Assembly: GCF_042610425.1 (NCBI RefSeq)
Contig: NZ_JBGJZM010000001.1
Coordinates: 558,001-622,000 of the forward strand
Direction: 5' to 3'
From: Ectobacillus sp042610425
GTDB lineage: Bacteria; Bacillota; Bacilli; Bacillales; Bacillaceae_G
Length of the DNA: 64,000 bases
Shown: positions 17,148 to 26,077 of the stretch, one piece after another
How the letters are laid out: every line of letters begins with the position of its first letter
How positions within the stretch are numbered: the stretch's first letter is position 1
Notes under the pieces: model-generated
The model's database searches: none
Told to the model about the DNA's origin: nothing
What the model saw: the letters and a program-made list of their open reading frames with translations, nothing else
Made by a program: the position numbers and the translations under genes

Positions 17148-17318
17148 AATATAACATGCAACCATATGCATAATTTGTATAGCGCTAGCGCAATACTTTA
17201 TAATGGAGAAGTAAAATGGAAGATTTTCTTATTTTATAATAATTATTAAATAATATTGACTCCAATATATTTCTTCATATATAATATGCATGTAAATAAA
17301 AAATGGAGGTTGATACAT

Positions 17319-17867
17319 ATGGCAGAACGTTTAGTAGCAAAGCAAGCACCACGTTTTGAAATGGAAGCTGTATTGCCCAATAAGCAATTTGGAAAAGTAA
17401 GCCTAGAAGAAAATATGAAGGCTGGGAAATGGACCGTACTTTTCTTTTATCCAATGGATTTCACTTTCGTATGTCCAACTGAAATTATCGCAATTTCTGA
17501 GCGTTATGATGAATTCGAAGATCTTGATGCTGAAGTAATTGGGGCATCAACTGACACAATCCATACGCATTTAGCTTGGATTAATACAGATGTAAAAGAT
17601 AATGGAATTGGTCAATTGAACTATCCTTTAGCTGCTGATCATAATCAATCAGTTGCTCGTGAGTATGGTGTTTTAATCGAAGAGGAAGGAATCGCACTTC
17701 GTGGATTATTCATTATCAATCCGGAAGGTGAACTAGTATATCAAGTAGTACATCACAATAACATTGGACGTGAAGTTGATGAAGTTATTCGCGTTCTTCA
17801 AGCTCTTCAAACCGGCGGACTTTGCCCTGCCAACTGGAAGCCAGGACAAGCTACATTAAAAGTCTAA
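17319..17867 (+). CDS. ykuU: 2-Cys peroxiredoxin (YkuU)
   Basis: Thiol peroxidase of the AhpC/Prx1 type, 182 aa, reducing peroxides in the cytoplasm. The peroxidatic Cys is residue 52 in FYPMDFTFVCPTEI, and the resolving Cys is residue 169 in GGLCPANW, the C-terminal pattern of typical 2-Cys enzymes. The start ATG 17319 follows AATGGAGG by 8 nt; the frame extends further upstream without a ribosome binding site. ykuV, encoding a thioredoxin-like protein, follows after a terminator, as in B. subtilis. Confidence 0.9.
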   Translation: MAERLVAKQAPRFEMEAVLPNKQFGKVSLEENMKAGKWTVLFFYPMDFTFVCPTEIIAISERYDEFEDLDAEVIGASTDTIHTHLAWINTDVKDNGIGQLNYPLAADHNQSVAREYGVLIEEEGIALRGLFIINPEGELVYQVVHHNNIGREVDEVIRVLQALQTGGLCPANWKPGQATLKV

Positions 17868-17888
17868 AGCTAAGAGCAAAGTTCTTTC

Positions 17889-17918
17889 GAAAGGTCTAAC
17901 TTTAGGGTTAGACCTTTT
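17889..17918 (+). terminator. ykuU terminator
   Basis: AAAGGTCTAAC/GTTAGACCTTT with a 6-nt loop. Confidence 0.9.
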
Positions 17919-17980
17919 CTTGTATACAAAGTAATTGTGTTCAAAAGAATCCCTAGTATATTTTGAAAGGAGAATTGTTC

Positions 17981-18433
17981 TTGAAATTACGCGATGAAAT
18001 GCCTACTTTAGTTGGGGAGACGGCTATGTTGAATGGAGAAGTAAAACGTGATGAATTGATTGGCGATAAGCCAACATTAATCCATTTCTGGTCGATTAGT
18101 TGCCATTTATGCAAGGAAGCAATGCCTAGTGTGAATGAATTTAGAGATCAATATAAAGATAAGTTAAACGTTGTATCTGTGCATATGCCTCGTTCTGAAA
18201 ACGACCTAGATGTGGAAGATGTAAAGAAGGTTGCTGCTGAGCATGGTATCACACAACCTATCTTAGTTGATAATGAACATAAAATTACAGATGAATTCCA
18301 GAATCAATACGTTCCAGCCTATTATGTCTTTGATAAAAGTGGTGTACTTCGCCATTTTCAAGCAGGCGGAAGTGGAATGAAAATGTTAACAAAACGGGTT
18401 AATCGTGTTCTAGAAGAAGCAGAACAAGAATAA
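17981..18433 (+). CDS. ykuV: thioredoxin-like thiol-disulfide oxidoreductase (YkuV)
   Basis: A 150-aa thioredoxin-fold protein matching B. subtilis YkuV, a thiol-disulfide oxidoreductase with TlpA/ResA-like topology but without signal peptide. The redox motif is WSISCHLCKEAMP (CHLC). Other conserved blocks are LIHFWSIS, VHMPRSENDLD, YVPAYYVFDKSG and FQAGGSGMKML. The start is TTG 17981, giving MKLRDEMP like B. subtilis MKLRQPMP; AAAGGAGA lies 9 nt upstream. Cytoplasmic; a likely redox partner of YkuU by position, but that is inference. Confidence 0.9.
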   Translation: MKLRDEMPTLVGETAMLNGEVKRDELIGDKPTLIHFWSISCHLCKEAMPSVNEFRDQYKDKLNVVSVHMPRSENDLDVEDVKKVAAEHGITQPILVDNEHKITDEFQNQYVPAYYVFDKSGVLRHFQAGGSGMKMLTKRVNRVLEEAEQE

Positions 18434-18507
18434 TTTGTATGACGTGAAAACACTACTAAAGTAAGGGATTTACGGCCTTTCCTTTAGAAGTAACCTAGTA
18501 TTTGTGT

Positions 18508-18541
18508 AAGAGGGGATGTGTTAATCTATCCCCTCTTTTTT
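18508..18541 (+). terminator. ykuV terminator
   Basis: AAGAGGGGAT/ATCCCCTCTT with a 10-nt loop, then T residues. Confidence 0.88.
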
Positions 18542-18719
18542 CGTTATAAGTATCGTTATTGTCCAGTTTAAAAGGAAGCATGAAGTGATGTCACGTGATT
18601 GTATAATTTTAGTTAGATAATCGTCAAATATTGAATGGGGATTTTTCTAATCAGAGTTTACACTATACTTATAGTACAATAAAAAATTCATGTGTGGAAA
18701 AATGGCAGGAGGTATAACC

Positions 18720-20066
18720 ATGAATTTTGATAGTATAACAGTAGCGAGAGCTCTTACCGCACTTACGCTTTCCTTTCATATTATTTTTGCAACTTTAGGT
18801 GTAGGAGTTCCAGTTATGATTTCGTTTGCAGAATGGATGGGAATAAAAAGGAAGGATCCTCATTATATTCTTTTAGCAAGGCGATGGACTCGTGGCTTTG
18901 CAGTAATTGTAACGGTTAGTATTGTAACAGGGATGTGTCTCGGGTTACAATTATCTTTGCTATGGCCAAGCTTTATGCAGATAGTAGACCAAGCGATTGG
19001 GCTTCCTTTATTTTTAGAGGTGATAGCGTTTTTCTTTGAGAGTATTCTATTAGGCATTTATTTATATACATGGGATCGATATAAAAAACCAATGTTCCAT
19101 TGGTTCCTATCTATTTCTATCATTATAAGTTCAAGTTTAGCGGCTTTCTTTATTACAACGATAAATGCATTCATGAATACACCGCAGGGGTTTCGCCTTG
19201 TCGATGGGAAAATGGTTGACTTGCAGCCACTTGTAGCAATGGTTAACCCAGCTATGCCAACGAAAACATTTCATGTTATCGTTACGTCGTATTTGACATC
19301 AGCTCTTATTTTAGCATCGATTACGGCGGCTATGATGCTAGGTGGTAGAAAGAATGTTTATTATCAAAAGGCTTTAAAGCTTACTATGACTTCGGCTTTT
19401 TTATTTAGTATAAGTTCTGCAGCTGCAGGAGACTTATCAACTAAGTTTTTGGCGAAGTATCAACCGGAAAAACTAGCTGCTGGGCAGTGGCATTTTGAAA
19501 CGGAAAAGGAAGCCGATTTAATTCTGTTTGGAGTATTAGATAAGAAAACGGAGAAAATTACATATGAAATTCGGATCCCAGGTGCTTTAAGTTATTTATT
19601 GTTTTATCATGCTCAATCAGAGGTGCAAGGATTAAATGAAACAAAGGATGACGTAAGACCACCTCTTTATCTACATTATATATTTGATATAAAAATAGTA
19701 TTTACTATGTTCATAGTTCTCATTTCATTTTTGTATGTAATCATATTGAAATATAAGTATCAAGGGGTGATGAATCACTATCTTTTACGAGGAATTCTCT
19801 TGGCAGGTCCGTTAGCCCTTGTAACGACTGAAATGGGCTGGTTTTTTTCAGAGATGGGTAGACAACCGTGGATGTTGAGAGGATATATGAAGGTGAGTGA
19901 GGCTGTGACAACTGCGCCGTCTATTCAAATGAATCAGATTTTCGTGTTCTTTAGTATTCTCTATGTATTTTTGGCTGCTATTTCTATATATGTCCTGATG
20001 AAGATGTTTCATACAAGTCCAGCTGAATTGGATCGGGAAAAGAGTATTGAATATGAAGTAATTTAG
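18720..20066 (+). CDS. ythA: cytochrome bd-type quinol oxidase subunit I (YthA-like)
   Basis: Subunit I of a bd-type quinol oxidase reducing O2 to water with menaquinol. The 448-aa membrane protein has about nine helices, the axial heme His in LSFHIIFA (residue 20), GRQPW in the conserved region near the C-terminus, and a short quinol-binding Q loop with a low-similarity insert around residues 250-310. Sequence style and length fit B. subtilis YthA and the cyanide-insensitive CIO group rather than classical CydA. ATG 18720 is preceded by CAGGAGG. cydB follows 16 nt downstream. Its regulation is not visible; no Rex box was identified. Confidence 0.88.
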   Translation: MNFDSITVARALTALTLSFHIIFATLGVGVPVMISFAEWMGIKRKDPHYILLARRWTRGFAVIVTVSIVTGMCLGLQLSLLWPSFMQIVDQAIGLPLFLEVIAFFFESILLGIYLYTWDRYKKPMFHWFLSISIIISSSLAAFFITTINAFMNTPQGFRLVDGKMVDLQPLVAMVNPAMPTKTFHVIVTSYLTSALILASITAAMMLGGRKNVYYQKALKLTMTSAFLFSISSAAAGDLSTKFLAKYQPEKLAAGQWHFETEKEADLILFGVLDKKTEKITYEIRIPGALSYLLFYHAQSEVQGLNETKDDVRPPLYLHYIFDIKIVFTMFIVLISFLYVIILKYKYQGVMNHYLLRGILLAGPLALVTTEMGWFFSEMGRQPWMLRGYMKVSEAVTTAPSIQMNQIFVFFSILYVFLAAISIYVLMKMFHTSPAELDREKSIEYEVI

Positions 20067-20082
20067 ATAGGAGAGATTCACA

Positions 20083-21102
20083 ATGAGTTTACCTATTATA
20101 GGTATTACGGTTTTATGGCTATTTTTGTATGCGTATATCCTTATTGCATCTATTGATTTTGGTGCTGGCTTTTATGTCTATTATGCAAAGTGGAGAAAAA
20201 AGGATTCGAAAATGAGCATGTTAATCAATCGTTATTTGTCGCCAATATGGGAAGTAGCCAATGTATTTTTGGTTTGTTTCTATGTAGGTATGATCGGATT
20301 TTTTCCTGATGTTGCATACTACTATGGAACAGCTCTTTTATTTCCTGGAAGCATAGCGCTCATCTTGTTAACTTTACGTAGTTCATTCTATATATTTGGC
20401 AATGGAAAGTTTAAAAAAAATCGTTTTTATATGCTTCTATACGTTTTAACGGGTTTGCTGATACCACCGGTTTTAACTACTGCATTAACTACTTCTGAAG
20501 GAGGATATTTAGATAAACAAGGGAATACAGTAATGTTTCTAGCGGATAAGTTAGCCACAAGCTTTCTTTCATGGGGTTTCGCCTTTTTGGCGGTTGTATC
20601 TGTTCTTTATATTAGTGCTTCTTTTTTAACTTACTACGCAAGCCGAGCAGGAGAAGAAGAATCGGTAGATGTATTGCGTAAGTTTGCCTTATTTTGGTCA
20701 GTTCCATCTATAGTAGCTAGTGTAATCGTTTTTTGGTCTATGCGAACTCATAATTTTGATCATTTTCAGCATATGATAGAACCAAGCATTGTATGGACAT
20801 TTGCTCTTTCGTTCGTTTGTTTTTTAGGGGCAACGCACTTTTTATACCATCGTAGTCGATTTGGACTTGCTTTTATCTTTGTTATGTTTCAATACTTTTT
20901 TGCGTTTTTTGGGTATGGTGCTGGACATTTACCGTACATATTGTATCCGTATATAACAATTCATTCGGGAGTAACAAACGAATTAATGAGTAAGGCATTA
21001 GTTATTGCATTTGTATTAGGCCTTCTTTTGTTCATTACTTCCATTGTGTTAGTACTTCGTCTTTTTCTATTCGATGCAAAGCATGTGAAAAACATGAAAT
21101 AA
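20083..21102 (+). CDS. ythB: cytochrome bd-type quinol oxidase subunit II (YthB-like)
   Basis: Partner of the preceding subunit I, 339 aa with eight or nine membrane helices. The N-terminal YAYILIASIDFGAGFYV is the usual CydB signature. Length matches YthB. ATG 20083 follows ATAGGAGAG, 16 nt after the subunit I stop, so the two are translated from one mRNA. cydCD-type exporter genes do not follow, in keeping with YthAB-type operons. Downstream is an IS-like scar and a truncated ktrC rather than a terminator. Confidence 0.88.
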   Translation: MSLPIIGITVLWLFLYAYILIASIDFGAGFYVYYAKWRKKDSKMSMLINRYLSPIWEVANVFLVCFYVGMIGFFPDVAYYYGTALLFPGSIALILLTLRSSFYIFGNGKFKKNRFYMLLYVLTGLLIPPVLTTALTTSEGGYLDKQGNTVMFLADKLATSFLSWGFAFLAVVSVLYISASFLTYYASRAGEEESVDVLRKFALFWSVPSIVASVIVFWSMRTHNFDHFQHMIEPSIVWTFALSFVCFLGATHFLYHRSRFGLAFIFVMFQYFFAFFGYGAGHLPYILYPYITIHSGVTNELMSKALVIAFVLGLLLFITSIVLVLRLFLFDAKHVKNMK

Positions 21103-21124
21103 TCAGACGTTATTTTCTAAAATT

Positions 21125-21240
21125 GGATATATATTCTTCGTACATAGAAAGCTCGTGGTAATCTTACAGATTTTCCGAACGTGAAAGCCTATTATGGCGC
21201 GATAGCCACCTCCTTTAGGGGTGGGAGTCTCAATATAATC
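21125..21240. mobile_element. possible IS200/IS605-type end scar
   Basis: The segment contains GCCACCTCC TTTA GGGGTGGG, a hairpin of the style found at the ends of IS200/IS605 (IS1341-type) elements, and a GAAAGCTCGTGG half-palindrome. No transposase gene is present. It lies exactly between ythB and the broken start of ktrC. The assignment rests on motif style only. Confidence 0.35.
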
Positions 21241-21245
21241 AAATA

Positions 21246-21445
21246 CAATAACGTTATTGTTCGAGGTAATACTGCAAAAACTTGATACTCGAGTAAAGTT
21301 TGGCTTAAATATTGTAGCAATTAAACGGCATACCAATGTAATGGTTTCACTAAGAGCAACCGACGAAATTCGTGAAGGTGATATTTTAATTGTAATTGGT
21401 GGGGATAAAGAAGTAGATCGGTTTGAAGATTATTTAGTAAAGTAA
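21246..21445 (+). pseudogene. ktrC: 3' remnant of ktrC (potassium uptake regulatory subunit)
   Basis: Encodes only the C-terminal RCK_C (TrkA-C) part of a KtrC/YkqB-like protein of about 220 aa: KLDTRVKFGLNIVAIKR, then EIREGDILIVIGG and RFEDYL. The whole NAD/ATP-binding RCK_N domain is missing. Homology can be followed upstream to VRGNT in a different frame, so a small indel near 21270 adds to the truncation. No ribosome binding site precedes the frame. In B. subtilis ktrC lies beside rnjA; here rnjA is 5 kb away. This stub cannot gate a K+ channel. RCK_C domains bind c-di-AMP, but a functional isolated domain is unlikely. Confidence 0.75.
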
Positions 21446-21466
21446 ATAATTGTATCATTTGGTTAT

Positions 21467-21500
21467 CAAAAAGGAGGTAGTTATACCTTCTTTTTTTATG
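21467..21500 (+). terminator. terminator after the ktrC remnant
   Basis: AAAAAGGAGGTA and TACCTTCTTTTTTT form an imperfect stem with a T tract, probably the original ktrC terminator. Confidence 0.75.
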
Positions 21501-21651
21501 GCGTCATTGTTAATATTTAGCCTCTGTATATTGTGATTTTGAATTTATAAGAAAAAAGTAGAATTTTTAAAATATCCGTATAGCCGAAGGGACTACAGGG
21601 ACAGGATAAACAAGTAGAAATCGATATAGGTCCTAGCGAGATGTATAGTAC

Positions 21652-21665
21652 ATGATATTTATCAT
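21652..21665. promoter_or_regulatory. short palindrome in the des upstream region
   Basis: ATGAT-ATTT-ATCAT lies about 90 nt before des. DesR binds inverted half-sites upstream of des in B. subtilis, so this is a candidate, but the match to a defined DesR box is not strong. The remaining spacer 21501-21754 holds no gene. Confidence 0.25.
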
Positions 21666-21754
21666 ACTTCCTATATGACACCTGCTACTGTAATGATCGA
21701 TTTCTTTTCTTTATAATTTACCTTAACAATAGTACAGAAGGGAAAATGGATTAA

Positions 21755-22786
21755 ATGACCCTAAATAATTCAATGAATATAAGAAAACAAGTGGCTCCTT
21801 TTGAAAAGTCAACAACAAAGGCAAGCGTAGTGCAAATTCTAAATACGATTGTACCGTTTTTTCTACTATGGTACCTCGCCTATCAGTGTCTGTCATTATC
21901 ATACTTTTTGACATTGATAGTTGCTACTCTTGCGGCAGGTTTTTTAGTACGGATTTTCATCATTTTCCATGACTGCTGTCACCATTCCTTTTTTAAGAAC
22001 AGACTTGCAAATAAAATACTTGGAACCATTACAGGTGTATTAACTGCATTTCCCTATGAGCAGTGGGCACATGATCATTCCGTTCATCATGCGACAAGTA
22101 GTAATTTGGATAAGCGGGGAACAGGTGACATTTGGGTTCTTACGGTGGATGAATATAGAGAAGCGTCATTTTGGCGCAAGATCTCTTATCGAATTTATCG
22201 AAATCCAATCATAATGTTTGGGCTTGGTCCAATTTTTATTTTTCTTTTAAAGAATCGATTTAACCGAAGAGACGCGGGACTTAAAGAGCGTATGAATTTG
22301 TATTTGACAAATATATTAATTGTAGCAGTTGTTGGATTGGTTTGTCTTGCAATTGGTTGGAAGGCTTTTCTCCTTGTACAAGGTCCCATCTTCCTGATTT
22401 CTGGTTCTGCTGGTATTTGGTTGTTTTACGTACAACATACCTTTGAGGATTCTTATTTTGAGGAAGACGAAAACTGGGAGTATATAAAGGCTGCAGTAGA
22501 GGGTAGCTCATTTTATAAGTTACCGAAATTATTGCAATGGATTACTGGTAACATAGGATATCATCATGTCCATCACTTAAGCCCGAGAGTGCCGAATTAT
22601 AAACTAGAAGCAGCTCACAACAATTCAGAACTATTAAAGCATGTACCTACGATTACGCTTGCTACAAGTATACGTTCTATTCGTTTTCATTTGTGGGATG
22701 AGGAAGAAAAGAAATTTGTTGGCTATAATCATATTAAGTCAGAATCTAAGAAAACAATTTCAACTAGAGTAAAACCCGGGCTTTAA
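21755..22786 (+). CDS. des: acyl-lipid fatty acid desaturase
   Basis: Membrane desaturase introducing a cis double bond into acyl chains of membrane lipids on cold shift. The 343-aa protein has all three histidine boxes: HDCCHH (residues 72-77), HDHSVHH and HHVHH, placed between hydrophobic pairs of helices as in B. subtilis Des (delta-5). ATG 21755 has GAAGGGA about 11 nt upstream. desK-desR follow on the same strand after a terminator, reproducing the des-desKR thermosensor locus. Confidence 0.92.
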   Translation: MTLNNSMNIRKQVAPFEKSTTKASVVQILNTIVPFFLLWYLAYQCLSLSYFLTLIVATLAAGFLVRIFIIFHDCCHHSFFKNRLANKILGTITGVLTAFPYEQWAHDHSVHHATSSNLDKRGTGDIWVLTVDEYREASFWRKISYRIYRNPIIMFGLGPIFIFLLKNRFNRRDAGLKERMNLYLTNILIVAVVGLVCLAIGWKAFLLVQGPIFLISGSAGIWLFYVQHTFEDSYFEEDENWEYIKAAVEGSSFYKLPKLLQWITGNIGYHHVHHLSPRVPNYKLEAAHNNSELLKHVPTITLATSIRSIRFHLWDEEEKKFVGYNHIKSESKKTISTRVKPGL

Positions 22787-22821
22787 TTAACTTGTTCTTC
22801 TACTGTGCGAGACAAATGGAT

Positions 22822-22863
22822 AACTCCTCTTTATACTTCAGTATATAAGAGGGGTTTTTTTAT
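22822..22863 (+). terminator. des terminator
   Basis: AACTCCTCTTTATAC pairs imperfectly with GTATATAAGAGGGGTT and is followed by seven T. Confidence 0.85.
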
Positions 22864-22918
22864 AGCCTTATGTTACAATATAAGTAAAATAATTATGTAT
22901 GCTAAATGAGGTTGCAAC

Positions 22919-24055
22919 ATGCTAAAAAAATATTGGAATTTATTAAAAAGAACTGGGATTTCTCCTTATATATGGACAGTTTTGGCTATTCTCCCTTTTT
23001 ATTTTATTTTACAGTCGTCCTCCACATTTAAAATTGTCTTTGGTATTGTCATTACTATTTTATTTTTACTTATATATCGCATTGCATATATTGCTAAAGG
23101 ATGGGCTGTGTATGTATGGACTTGTATCCTTATCGGCATATCTGTATTATCAATCAGCTTGTTCAGCTATGTTTATTTTGCTTTTTTTCTAGCCTATTTC
23201 ATAGGTACCATTAAGGACAAGGTACCCTTTTTGACGCTATACTTTATTCATTTAGTTAGCACGGCTATTGTAATTAATTTTAGTATTATTCTTCATGAAG
23301 ATCAGATTGTAAAGCAATTGCCATTTGTTCTTGTTATTCTGATTAGTGTTATACTGCTTCCATTAAGCCTTCGGTACCGGAAAGAACGAGGACAGTTAGA
23401 AGAGAAGCTAGAAGATGCAAACAAAAAAATTGCGGACCTGGTAAAACAGGAGGAACGTCAGCGAATTGCACGTGATTTGCATGATACATTGGGACAAAAA
23501 TTGTCGCTTATTGGACTTAAGAGTGATTTAGCTAGGAAGTTAGTATACAGTAATCCTGAACAAGCGAGGGCAGAGTTGAAAGATGTTCAACAAACTGCAA
23601 GAACTGCATTAAATGAAGTAAGGAAAATGGTTGCTAATATGCGTGGTCTAAGGTTGAAAGATGAAATGATTCGCGTGAAACAAATTCTGCAAGCAGCACA
23701 GATTAACATCGTCTTTGAGCAGGATCTTTCTTCAGTAAATGTATCATTGTTAACAGAAAATATTTTAAGTATGTGTTTAAAAGAAGCAGTTACAAATGTT
23801 GTTAAGCATAGCAAGGCAAAAAACTGTTATATATCTTTAGTGCAAACTTCGAATGAGACGATTATCAAAGTCCGTGATGACGGAATAACTCTTGTGAAAT
23901 CAGATTGTTTTAATAGAGGTAGTGGATTGACCGGGATGAGGGAGCGGCTAGAATTCGTGAATGGAAGCTTGGAAATTGTCGCAGAAAAAGGGACGATATT
24001 AATAATAAAGGTTCCGAATGTTGTGAAGATATCTGAGAGGGAGGAGTTCAAATGA
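22919..24055 (+). CDS. desK: membrane thermosensor histidine kinase DesK
   Basis: A 378-aa sensor kinase with four or five N-terminal membrane helices (residues 17-150), a linker coiled coil (RGQLEEKLEDANKKIADL), a HisKA_3 dimerisation helix RQRIARDLHDTLGQ with the phosphorylated His at residue 188 (same number as B. subtilis DesK), and a HATPase domain (NVVKHSKAKNC, VRDDGI, GSGLTGMRERL). It senses membrane thickness and order and controls DesR. ATG 22919 follows GAGGTTGCA. Its stop overlaps the desR start by 4 nt. Confidence 0.9.
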   Translation: MLKKYWNLLKRTGISPYIWTVLAILPFYFILQSSSTFKIVFGIVITILFLLIYRIAYIAKGWAVYVWTCILIGISVLSISLFSYVYFAFFLAYFIGTIKDKVPFLTLYFIHLVSTAIVINFSIILHEDQIVKQLPFVLVILISVILLPLSLRYRKERGQLEEKLEDANKKIADLVKQEERQRIARDLHDTLGQKLSLIGLKSDLARKLVYSNPEQARAELKDVQQTARTALNEVRKMVANMRGLRLKDEMIRVKQILQAAQINIVFEQDLSSVNVSLLTENILSMCLKEAVTNVVKHSKAKNCYISLVQTSNETIIKVRDDGITLVKSDCFNRGSGLTGMRERLEFVNGSLEIVAEKGTILIIKVPNVVKISEREEFK

Positions 24056-24654
24056 TTCGCATTGTCATTGCTGAGGACCAACAAATGTTATTAGGTGCGT
24101 TAGGTTCCTTACTTAATTTAGAAGAGGATATGGAAGTGGTTGGGCAAGCACGTAATGGGGATGAAGCAATAGATCTTGTAAATCAATTTGAACCAGATGT
24201 TTGTATTATGGATATTGAAATGCCTGGAAAGAACGGGCTTGAGGCTGCGGAGGAACTAAAGAAAGAAGCCTGTAAGGTGATTATTTTGACTACATTTGCT
24301 AGGTCGGGTTATTTTCAACGTGCACTAAAGGCGGGTGTTAGTGGTTATTTGTTAAAGGATAGTCCAAGCGATGAGTTAGCTAATTCTATTCGTAATGTTA
24401 TGATAGGAAGAAGAATATATGCTCCAGAGCTAATGGACGATGTATATAGCGAAGAAAACCCTCTTACGGAACGAGAAATGGATGTTTTGGAGTTGGTGGC
24501 TGATGGGAAAAACACAAAAGAAATTGCGAGCACACTTAGTATTACAATAGGCACCGTCCGAAATTATATATCTACCATTATGGATAAATTAGGTGTGACG
24601 AACCGTATAGAGGCCATTACTCATTCGAAAGAAAAAGGCTGGTTTAAACATTAA
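24052..24654 (+). CDS. desR: response regulator DesR
   Basis: A 200-aa NarL/LuxR-type response regulator. The receiver has IAEDQQM with acidic pocket, phospho-Asp 54 in CIMDIEMPG, and the switch Thr and Lys (LTTFAR, LLKDSP); the C-terminal HTH reads LTEREMDVLELVADGKNTKEIA. ATG 24052 overlaps the desK stop (ATGA), so the two are translationally coupled. It activates des when phosphorylated by DesK in the cold. Confidence 0.92.
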   Translation: MIRIVIAEDQQMLLGALGSLLNLEEDMEVVGQARNGDEAIDLVNQFEPDVCIMDIEMPGKNGLEAAEELKKEACKVIILTTFARSGYFQRALKAGVSGYLLKDSPSDELANSIRNVMIGRRIYAPELMDDVYSEENPLTEREMDVLELVADGKNTKEIASTLSITIGTVRNYISTIMDKLGVTNRIEAITHSKEKGWFKH

Positions 24655-24960
24655 AATAATTAGAATCGTGCTAAGTGAAACTAACGAATGTAAATAAGTA
24701 TTTCATTTCAGGGATACTTTATTTTGATTAGACAATTTGTATTATATAAGTGTGCGAAACAAATCGATATATTTGAAATAATGGGATGGTAGGATTACAA
24801 TAATGGTAGAGGCTAACATACCTTATAGAGTTGGTACTTTTCTCATTGAAGTACTTATATGGGATAAAGTTTTCTTCTGTGTCTGTGTTAGATGAATACA
24901 AGAAGATGGGTATAAAACCTGTCTTACATAACAAATGGATGGAAAGGGAGGAATTGAATT
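24655..24960. other. intergenic upstream of rubrerythrin, no gene seen
   Basis: AT-rich spacer of 306 nt. It contains TTACAATAATGGTAG near 24795, with only 10 of 15 matches to a PerR box, which is too weak to call. No convincing terminator for desR is visible. Confidence 0.4.
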
Positions 24961-25389
24961 ATGACTAATTTAAAAGGAACAAAAACTGCTGAAAATTTAA
25001 AGGCTGGATTTGCTGGGGAATCACAAGCAAATCGTCGCTATTTGTATTTTGCTGAAAGAGCTGATACTGAAGGTGTTGAAGAGGTATCAAGTTTATTCCG
25101 CAGCATTGCAAACGGCGAAACGAAACATGCTTTTGGTCATTTTGATGCATTACGTAACAACGGTGAAGGAGATCCTGCAACAGGTCTACCAGTAGGAAAT
25201 GTAAAAGAAATGCTTGCATCTGCTATTGCTGGGGAAACATATGAGTACACAGAAATGTATCCTGGATTCGCTGCAACAGCTCGTGAAGAAGGATTTGCAG
25301 AAATTGGCGAATGGATGGAAGTAATGGCAAAAGCAGAACGTGTGCATGCAAAACGCTTCCAAAAATTGCTTGATTCTTTAGAAGACTAA
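24961..25389 (+). CDS. rubrerythrin (diiron domain only)
   Basis: A 142-aa ferritin-like diiron protein of the rubrerythrin family, reducing hydrogen peroxide. Metal ligands are in GFAGESQANRRYLYFAERA, ANGETKHAFGH, AGETYEYTEMYPGF and AERVHAKRF. The C-terminal rubredoxin domain is absent, so electrons must come from a separate donor. ATG 24961 follows GGGAGGAA. The next gene, a DUF3501 protein, lies 62 nt downstream past a hairpin and may share its transcript. Confidence 0.9.
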   Translation: MTNLKGTKTAENLKAGFAGESQANRRYLYFAERADTEGVEEVSSLFRSIANGETKHAFGHFDALRNNGEGDPATGLPVGNVKEMLASAIAGETYEYTEMYPGFAATAREEGFAEIGEWMEVMAKAERVHAKRFQKLLDSLED

Positions 25390-25394
25390 AATTC

Positions 25395-25427
25395 TACCCG
25401 GTCCCTCATTCCGGGATCGGGTTTTTC
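25395..25427 (+). terminator. rubrerythrin terminator, possibly leaky
   Basis: ACCCGGTCC/GGGATCGGGT imperfect GC-rich stem followed by five T, only about 25 nt before the next start codon. Confidence 0.75.
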
Positions 25428-25451
25428 TAAACATAAGGAGGTAAAACACGT

Positions 25452-26036
25452 ATGACAAAGTCTATTACGCGAAAAGATATCGTCCCATTAGATACATATC
25501 GGGAGGGACGAGATGAGTACCTTCAAAAAATGATTACTTACAAAAATAATCGTCGTGTTAAATTATCAGATCATATTTCAATATTATTTGAAAATCGAAA
25601 TACGGTATTATTTCAAATTCTGGAACTTGTACATAGTGAAGATTTAACAGATCCAGAAGAATTGGATGAATATATTTCAATTTATGATTATATGATTCCA
25701 AAGGAAAATGAGTTGTCTGCTACCCTTTTTATTGAATGGGATGATTTAGAGCATCTCGGAAACCTGTTAGTTCAACTAAAAGGAATTGAAAATTATTTAC
25801 AGCTAACCGTTGGGGATGAAACCATTCAGGCAGTGTTTGAGGAAGAACATGATGATCGTGAAGCAACGACAAGTGTACACTATCTTAAATTTCCTTTAAC
25901 ACAATCTGCAAAACAACAGCTACAAGACTCTGCAGATGACGTAGTAGTAAAATTAAAACTAACGCATCCGAATCTTGCAGACGAAACAGTAGTACCTCCT
26001 TCATGTATAAAGAGTTTACGGGGCGATTTGGTGTAA
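25452..26036 (+). CDS. DUF3501 family protein
   Basis: A 194-aa soluble protein with the DUF3501 pattern: RKDIVPLDTYREGRDEY, RVKLSDHISILFENRNTVLFQI, ENELSATLFIEW and VHYLKFPLTQSAK. The function is unknown. Members occur beside rubrerythrin or related redox genes in varied bacteria, and the same pairing is seen here. ATG 25452 follows ATAAGGAGG. No cysteines that would suggest a metal site are evident apart from one near the C-terminus. Confidence 0.8.
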   Translation: MTKSITRKDIVPLDTYREGRDEYLQKMITYKNNRRVKLSDHISILFENRNTVLFQILELVHSEDLTDPEELDEYISIYDYMIPKENELSATLFIEWDDLEHLGNLLVQLKGIENYLQLTVGDETIQAVFEEEHDDREATTSVHYLKFPLTQSAKQQLQDSADDVVVKLKLTHPNLADETVVPPSCIKSLRGDLV

Positions 26037-26077
26037 GGTGAAAAAGGGTAGAATTCTTGCCATTTGGAGTTTTAAAT

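Noticed and set aside
24795..24809. PerR-like box upstream of rubrerythrin
   Set aside because: Only about 10 of 15 positions match, and the second half-site is poor.
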